A stretch of DNA of 64,000 bases from Charina bottae (lineage: Eukaryota > Chordata > Lepidosauria > Squamata > Charinaidae), in the NCBI GenBank assembly GCA_023362775.1, contig JALMGJ010000003.1:54847416-54911415 (forward strand). The letters run 5' to 3'. The notes below the pieces were generated by a model, which was not told the DNA's origin, made no database searches, and saw only the letters and a program-made list of their open reading frames with translations. Shown piece by piece: positions 63,689-64,000 of this stretch. The position numbers and the translations under genes were made by a program. The first letter of the stretch is position 1. Each line of letters starts with the position of its first letter.

Positions 63689-64000
63689 ATCTAGAGGGTG
63701 GACTTCAGTGGTACGAATTTGTTGATGATGAACTATGTTTTATGATGTAAACATCCAAAGCTGTCTTTTTATGATACCTGGAGCTTGTATTCAGATCAAT
63801 GAGGTTGCAATTTAATGGGTATGACTTGGGATGGTACAGCCCATATGGTGTCCATGCATGCTGAATTTCTGACATAGATTATATTTAGTACTAGCTATAA
63901 AATAGGCAATTATTCATTTGTAATATATTTTCACACATCCTGAATCAACAAGAAGAAACCTCAACTGTTCTGAAGTGCTATTTTTGATAGTGATTGTAAT

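Overview
The window is vertebrate nuclear DNA, most likely from a squamate reptile (lizard or snake). The best evidence is a pair of SINEs with tRNA-like heads and CCTTTA-rich tails that resemble Sauria SINEs, a Bov-B LINE 3' end, several CR1-type LINE remnants, L1-like fragments, and abundant short hAT transposons. I cannot say which squamate lineage it is.

The window holds one host protein gene, EPS15 (epidermal growth factor receptor substrate 15, an endocytic clathrin/AP-2 adaptor), on the + strand. Twenty-one coding exons were found by translation, splice sites and reading phase, from the start codon at 3785 to the exon ending at 62444. They encode about 725 residues: three EH domains, the central coiled coil and most of the DPF-rich AP-2-binding region. 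The rest (final DPF motifs, proline-rich segment, ubiquitin-interacting motifs) must lie beyond the right edge. Positions 1-3400 are repeats upstream of the promoter; about 3480-4320 is a CpG-rich promoter/exon 1 region.

The introns are layered with mobile DNA. Intron 1 (16.8 kb) carries hAT, TA-target and SINE copies plus CR1, Bov-B and L1-like fragments. Intron 8 (5.7 kb) carries a CR1 element broken by an almost full-length 3.55-kb non-LTR retrotransposon and by a 436-bp solo LTR; both insertions keep 5-bp target duplications. Intron 10 carries two SINEs inserted tail to tail at the same target. Intron 18 carries a perfect 115-bp palindrome inside a 13-bp target duplication. One GC-rich hAT-like family is present nine times, with 8-bp target duplications that are perfect at six sites.

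I found no second host gene, RNA gene, CRISPR array or new multi-gene system. The most interesting items are the palindromic insertion with a hammerhead-like motif, the double SINE insertion, the nested intron 8 insertions, a start-overlapping upstream ORF in EPS15, the long EH2-EH3 linker, and an ATT microsatellite next to a splice acceptor.
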